Program-made: the position numbers and the translations under genes
NCBI RefSeq assembly: GCF_012933465.1
Contig: NZ_JABBND010000034.1
Span: forward strand, 1-40,849
DNA from: Actinomycetospora sp. TBRC 11914
GTDB taxonomy: Bacteria > Actinomycetota > Actinomycetes > Mycobacteriales > Pseudonocardiaceae
Direction: 5' to 3'
DNA: 40,849 nt
The notes under the pieces: model-generated
Told to the model about the DNA's origin: nothing
Database searches by the model: none
Seen by the model: the letters and a program-made list of their open reading frames with translations, nothing else
Shown: positions 40,150 through 40,849 of the stretch, in pieces
Numbering within the stretch: position 1 is the first letter of the stretch
Layout: each line of letters opens with the position of its first letter

Positions 40150-40849
40150 ATGACGGAGCGCGCGGACGCCGACGAGGGCCTGCTCGTGCGGGTCGACCCA
40201 GGTCCCGCCCGGGGTTCCCGGGCGCACCGCGGGGTCGAGGGCAAGCGGGCGGCGATCGTGCGGGCGGCCACCGAGCTCTTCCTGCGCCAGGGCTACCAGG
40301 CGACGAGCACCGAACAGGTCGCCACGACGGCGGCCGTGTCGAAGCAGACCGTCTACAACCAGTTCGGCGACAAGCAGAGCCTGTTCCGGGCGATCGTGCT
40401 CGGGGTGACGGTCACGGCGGAGACGTTCGCGGCCGGGCTGGCCGACGCCCTCGGCGGCGCCGACTCCCCGGCCCGGCTCGACGCGGCGTTGCGGGCCCTC
40501 GCCCGGCGCTACCTCGCCACGGTGACGAACCCGCAGGTCCTCGCCCTGCGCCGGCTGATGATCAGCGAGGCGGCACGGTTCCCGGACCTGGCCGCGGCCT
40601 ACTACGAGCAGGGGCCCTCGCGGGTGGTCGCGGCCCTCGGTCCCGTACTCGCGGGCCTCGCGGACCGCGGTCTGCTCGTGGTCCGCGACGACGACCGTGC
40701 CGCGGTCGACTTCGCCTTCCTGGTGCTCGGCCGACACCTGGACGAGGCGATGTTCAAGGTCGAGCACCGCGGTCTCCCGACAGCGGAGATCGAGGCCGGG
40801 GCCGACCACGCCGTCGACGTCTTCCTGGCGGCCTACGGCGTCAGCTCGC
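40150..40849 (+). CDS. TetR/AcrR family regulator, 3' end outside the window
   Basis: Starts at the ATG at 40150 (GGAGGGCGGCGG upstream) and is still open at the window edge after 233 codons. Residues ~33-80 are the TetR helix-turn-helix (IVRAATELFLRQGYQATSTE, QVATTAAVSKQTVYNQFGDK). The C-terminal ligand domain has the AefR-like layout (RRLMISEAARFPDLAAAYYE, AVDFAFLVLGRHLDEAMF). Probably a repressor of itself and the divergent DUF998 gene. Few residues seem to be missing. Confidence 0.88.
   Translation, partial: MTERADADEGLLVRVDPGPARGSRAHRGVEGKRAAIVRAATELFLRQGYQATSTEQVATTAAVSKQTVYNQFGDKQSLFRAIVLGVTVTAETFAAGLADALGGADSPARLDAALRALARRYLATVTNPQVLALRRLMISEAARFPDLAAAYYEQGPSRVVAALGPVLAGLADRGLLVVRDDDRAAVDFAFLVLGRHLDEAMFKVEHRGLPTAEIEAGADHAVDVFLAAYGVSS

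Overview
The window is very GC-rich, almost every gene has strong G/C third positions, and GTG starts are common. Mycothiol-dependent DinB-like enzymes, a WhiB protein, a DUF1707 protein, an LtrA-like protein and a pSAM2-type integrated element all point to an actinobacterium. A Pseudonocardiaceae-like genus (Pseudonocardia/Actinomycetospora type) is my best guess from gene flavour, not from any search.

Left chromosomal flank (1-18253). This holds ordinary accessory metabolism and envelope genes: the start of a Pro/Ser-rich protein (cut by the window edge), a short-chain dehydrogenase next to an acetamidase/formamidase, a membrane Ser/Thr kinase with its kinase domain at the C-terminus, DUF1707 and DUF3048 envelope proteins, and a CsbD stress protein. 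These are followed by purU (formyl-THF deformylase), a beta-lactamase-fold serine hydrolase, mtnA (methionine salvage), a TM2 protein, a bile-acid:sodium-symporter-like carrier, a ClC-type channel, a cation:proton antiporter and a mycothiol-dependent isomerase-like protein.

Integrated element (18254-30453, 12.2 kb between matching repeat positions). A 49-bp direct repeat that is the 3' part of tRNA-Arg(ACG) flanks the element; the intact tRNA is at the right end. Inside lie, in order: a single-pass membrane protein, a rolling-circle (HUH) replication initiator, a ParB-like DUF6551-type protein, a low-GC two-gene cargo (ASCH protein plus a GNAT-PIN-PUA-like fusion), a GntR regulator translationally coupled to a HAD phosphatase, and a multi-site CTAG operator region. 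A rightward operon follows with an SCO3933-like protein, WhiB, an FtsK/TraB-type DNA translocase, a small membrane protein, an unknown protein, excisionase and integrase. This is an actinomycete integrative and conjugative element (AICE): Int/Xis excise it, Rep replicates it, the FtsK-like protein moves double-stranded DNA, and the GntR protein is the probable main repressor. The GNAT-PIN/ASCH pair is the best candidate for an undescribed system.

Right flank (30454-40849). The 5' part of tRNA-Arg(ACG), then tRNA-Ser(GCT), a zinc alcohol dehydrogenase, an MprF/LysX-like lipid aminoacyltransferase, a dienelactone-hydrolase-fold protein with an altered nucleophile, a HisC/Pat aminotransferase overlapping an acyltransferase-3 gene, DUF1990, LtrA-like, TIGR03086-like and DUF998 proteins, and a TetR regulator cut by the window edge. 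Two copies of a palindromic intergenic repeat (9769 and 31809) begin on stop codons. One of them supplies the stop codons of both flanking convergent genes.
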